DNA of 64,000 nt from Todiramphus chloris collaris (Eukaryota; Chordata; Aves; Coraciiformes; Alcedinidae): assembly GCA_025345505.1 (NCBI GenBank), contig JANVCC010000049.1, positions 6,512,588 to 6,576,587 on the forward strand, in the 5' to 3' direction. This document shows positions 61,391 through 64,000 of this stretch, in pieces. Numbering within the stretch: position 1 is the stretch's first letter; every line of letters starts with the position of its first letter. Under the pieces are notes generated by a model. The model saw only the letters and a list, made by a program, of their open reading frames with translations, was not told the origin of the DNA and did no database searches. Position numbers and translations under genes: made by a program.

Positions 61391-63929
61391 GGGTGGATAG
61401 AAGAACATGAAGTCAAGCAAAGATGTCAGTGGAATAGCAGAGAGAAAAGAGAATCTGTGCTGCAAAGACAAATGGTGCAGTGGCTTGAGTCTGAAAAAGA
61501 ACTACACCTCAAATACCAAATTCATGATAAGCAGAGCTGGGCAACAAACAAATTAATACAAGTGAAACACAGGTCACAGTCGAAGATAAAACTACATTAG
61601 CCTCAAAAAGTGATTTTGTATTTAAGTCACTGGGTTTATATCTCAGGATTTTTTTAAATACCAAACACTATATAGGCTGTAAATGTGCCTAGGGAGTAAT
61701 GCATTATGGATATAAAACTGTCAGTTATTCTTTACATTTCTAAAATCCTTCACTTTGAAACCCCATAAATGAACTGTAGGAGGGCATTTTTGAGGCAGGC
61801 AGCTGTAATTTTTGTTTTTGCTTTTAAGCTGTATCATTAGCAAATACTTTTCTTTTGCAACTAATAGTCCTTGTGGGATNNNNNNNNNNGGGATGTATTT
61901 GAATATTGAAAAAAAGGGGAGAGAAAGTCCAAAGATTTGTGTGGTAAACACACGTTTTGTCATTTGATGTGTTTTCTTCCATCAAGCATCAAACTTCCCA
62001 ACTAGTTCTGTTTGTCCCGGTGGGTCCGTCTTAATTCTTTGTCATTAACAAAAGGTGTAGAAAATATCACCAGTCACAAATTAGGAGGTGTTTGAAGAGG
62101 TGTTCTCTGTTCATGAGAAAGCGTATGTGTGAGAGGAGAGTTTGGTGTGAGAGTTGCCATCAAAGAAAAGAAACTGTTTCTGTTTTTAACAAAGAAAAAA
62201 ATGCTGCTTTGAGGTTAACGTAAAAAATTGCTGACATTCCATGAGATAGGGTGGAGCAGGCTAGACTGACAGAGAACCCCCATGGCCATTGAAAGTAGTG
62301 AACATGGTTCAGGACTTATTCAGACCCTTTTACATCACTGAAGCACAGCTTTGTGAGTGTTGGCTCAATCACTGGCACCCTCTTGCAGAAACAAACCCCT
62401 CCATCTTTCTCCAGAACCAAATTTCAGATTATTTTCCTCTTCAGAGCCACATACCAGTCATAGCTATGCTCAGAGACTATGAAGAATGGGTGAATTATGT
62501 TATTTCTTTAGATTTTCCTCTTACAAATCATTATTTTCCTGCATTTGCTTTTGGGAAAACCTTGATTAGGTCTAGTTTGAGCCTAAGAAATTTGGTGACC
62601 TTTCAGGGCTGGGCCCTGGGGTTCTCTCGTTCAGAATACAAAGCTTGCTAATAGGTTGTGAGGGCATTCGTTATATCTTTAGTTCTTGGAGGAGTTGTGT
62701 GTGTTGGAGAGTGGATGCCTTTAATCAGTGCTCTGGAGGCTCACTGCTCCAAGGCCAGCAATCTGCTTGCTCTGTTTACTATGTTGGGGTTTGGTTTGGT
62801 TTGTTTTTTTTCCCGAAGAAAACAAAGTGAAATGATCACATTATGTGACAGAAGAGTTTTTCAAATCAGCTCTGATGTACTGGTTAAGGATCTTGTTGTC
62901 CCCTTTTTCTCCTGTGGTCTTTACCTCCTGAACTTATTTGGCATGGTTAGAAATTCTTCTGTTGTTCCACTTTGAATTTAGTTTCATTCTCCAGAGAGTG
63001 CAGATCTTAGTACTTTGTGGCATTTGTTTGCTGGCCTGTGCAATACAACTTTGTGTTTTCAGCTGCTTTGTGCAAACTGCATCCCCAAATACAGAGACGG
63101 AACAAAGCAGGAGATGGAATATGACATAAATGACAGAAAACACCCACTTAGAGATAGCATTTGGAAGGAACACGTATAAGCAATCAATCACAAAGCTCAG
63201 GGGTAAGCTCGGTGGGACACCAGCCTTTTTGTGTGTTCAGAGTTGTGTTCATATCACAGCGAAGCCCTTGTCCACAATGGGATTTCCAGGCCTTACAACA
63301 ATACAAATAATAATAATTAAAAATAAGGTGTTTAATTCATTGCAATTCCAAACAAACTCTGCAGAGAATTCTGTAGCAGCAGAAGATAAACAACTTAAAA
63401 GGAAAGTCACTGTATAGTAGATTCTGCTTGCTCACAGCAGTGATAAAAGCTATTACCAATTTAGGCTGACTTATCAAAGAGGAATATCAGGTGTATCAAT
63501 AAGTAATTGGTAAAGAAAAACCAGCACTGTTTATTAATTAGCACCTATCACTTCTGCACAGATGACTTTGTTTGCAGAAGAGGCAGCCTTAGGGTCTGGC
63601 TAACTCCTGTCATTCATCCTTTGTAGTTTTTAGATGCTACTTTTTTTCTTGCTTTACCTGAGTGAAGTTTTTAAGTCCAGGGGGAATTTTTTCCTTATCA
63701 GTCCCAGATTTTCCTATTCTTTTTACCACCATGTTAGGACAGAATATGTACATTCTTTCTGAATGTGGCTTTCACTGAAGGGTGTGAACCACGGAGTTTG
63801 AACATAGATCTCTCCAGCCACCGGGGCAGCAGGAAATGTGTGGTCTTGTTCGCTTGCTGGAGCAGCTGCAGGCAACATGTTTATGGTCCAGGTCAGTGCA
63901 GAATAGAGTATTTGGGTCTTTGTGTTCTT
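61391..63929. other. Non-coding stretch with an assembly gap
   Basis: No gene is supported. An open frame of 120 codons at 62289-62651 (+) has no recognisable domain. The stretch contains the N run at 61880-61889 and a GGTTT-rich run near 62786-62811. Confidence 0.6.
61880..61889. other. Assembly gap (10 N)
   Basis: Ten N residues. GGGAT stands immediately before (61875-61879) and immediately after (61890-61894) the gap, so the two contig ends may overlap rather than flank missing sequence. A frame translated across it is meaningless. Confidence 0.99.
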
Positions 63930-64000
63930 TCATAGAATCATAGAATGTTAAGGGCTGGAAGGGGCCTCCAGGGATCATCGAGGCCAACCCTTCTGTCAAA
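63930..64000 (-). mobile_element. CR1 LINE, 3' end, cut by the window edge
   Basis: TCATAGAATCATAGAATG, AAGGGCTGGAAGGGGCCTCC and GGATCATCGAGGCCAACCC are the reverse complement of a CR1 3' end. The terminal repeat pair is intact, suggesting a fairly young copy. Its inner part lies beyond the window. Confidence 0.93.

Noticed and set aside
1-64000. A bacterial-type system, CRISPR array, prophage or endogenous retrovirus
   Set aside because: No regularly spaced identical repeats, no operon-like gene packing, no LTR pair and no gag, pol or env-like frames are visible. The DNA has avian repeats and vertebrate texture.

Overview
This window looks like non-coding vertebrate DNA from a bird, or at least an archosaur. 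The best evidence is three truncated copies of the CR1 LINE 3' end, at about 24910-25110, 36349-36500 and 63930-64000, all on the minus strand. They carry the avian-type terminal signature (the complement of ATTCTATGATTCTATG, next to GGAAGGGACCT..GGTCATCTAGTCCA). Degraded older repeats support this: a CR1-like scrap near 11336, CORE-SINE (MIR-like) relics, and pieces that resemble palindromic MITEs known from archosaurs and turtles. Overall composition is A/T-rich with few CpGs. I see no prokaryotic operons, CRISPR arrays, insertion sequences, phage genes or rRNA, and no tRNA that I could recognise.

No protein-coding gene can be supported with confidence. The longest open frame is 200 codons (41769-42371, +). 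It and the other open frames read as low-complexity or random translation, often with several frames open at once, which is what ordinary intergenic or intronic DNA of locally raised GC gives. The window is therefore probably an intron of a large gene or an intergenic stretch. I cannot tell which, and I cannot name the locus.

Layout. 1-11335: A/T-rich single-copy DNA with homopolymers, including an 18-base C run and several A runs, plus a CpG-rich patch near 8725-8835. 11336-19540: a CR1-like relic, an alternating purine/pyrimidine tract, and a very A/T-rich block at 13550-14040. 19540-20110: a MITE-like relic, then a decayed minisatellite of about 46 bp period. 20110-36350: CR1, MIR-like relics, a second minisatellite (about 15 bp period, 31314-31485), and exon-like segments at 27971-28050 (-) and 33200-33297 (+). 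36350-50200: CR1, a small CpG-rich patch at 41079-41240, and the best exon-like segment at 50047-50158 (+). 50200-64000: a MITE-like relic, a 60-bp imperfect tandem duplication, a 10-N assembly gap at 61880-61889, and the start of a CR1 copy that runs off the window.

The most interesting leads are the exon-like segments with good splice sites on both sides and an open phase, the CpG-rich island-like patch, the CpG-rich patch at 8.7 kb and the two decayed minisatellites. None is established as a gene or a new system from sequence alone; each needs transcript or cross-species alignment evidence.
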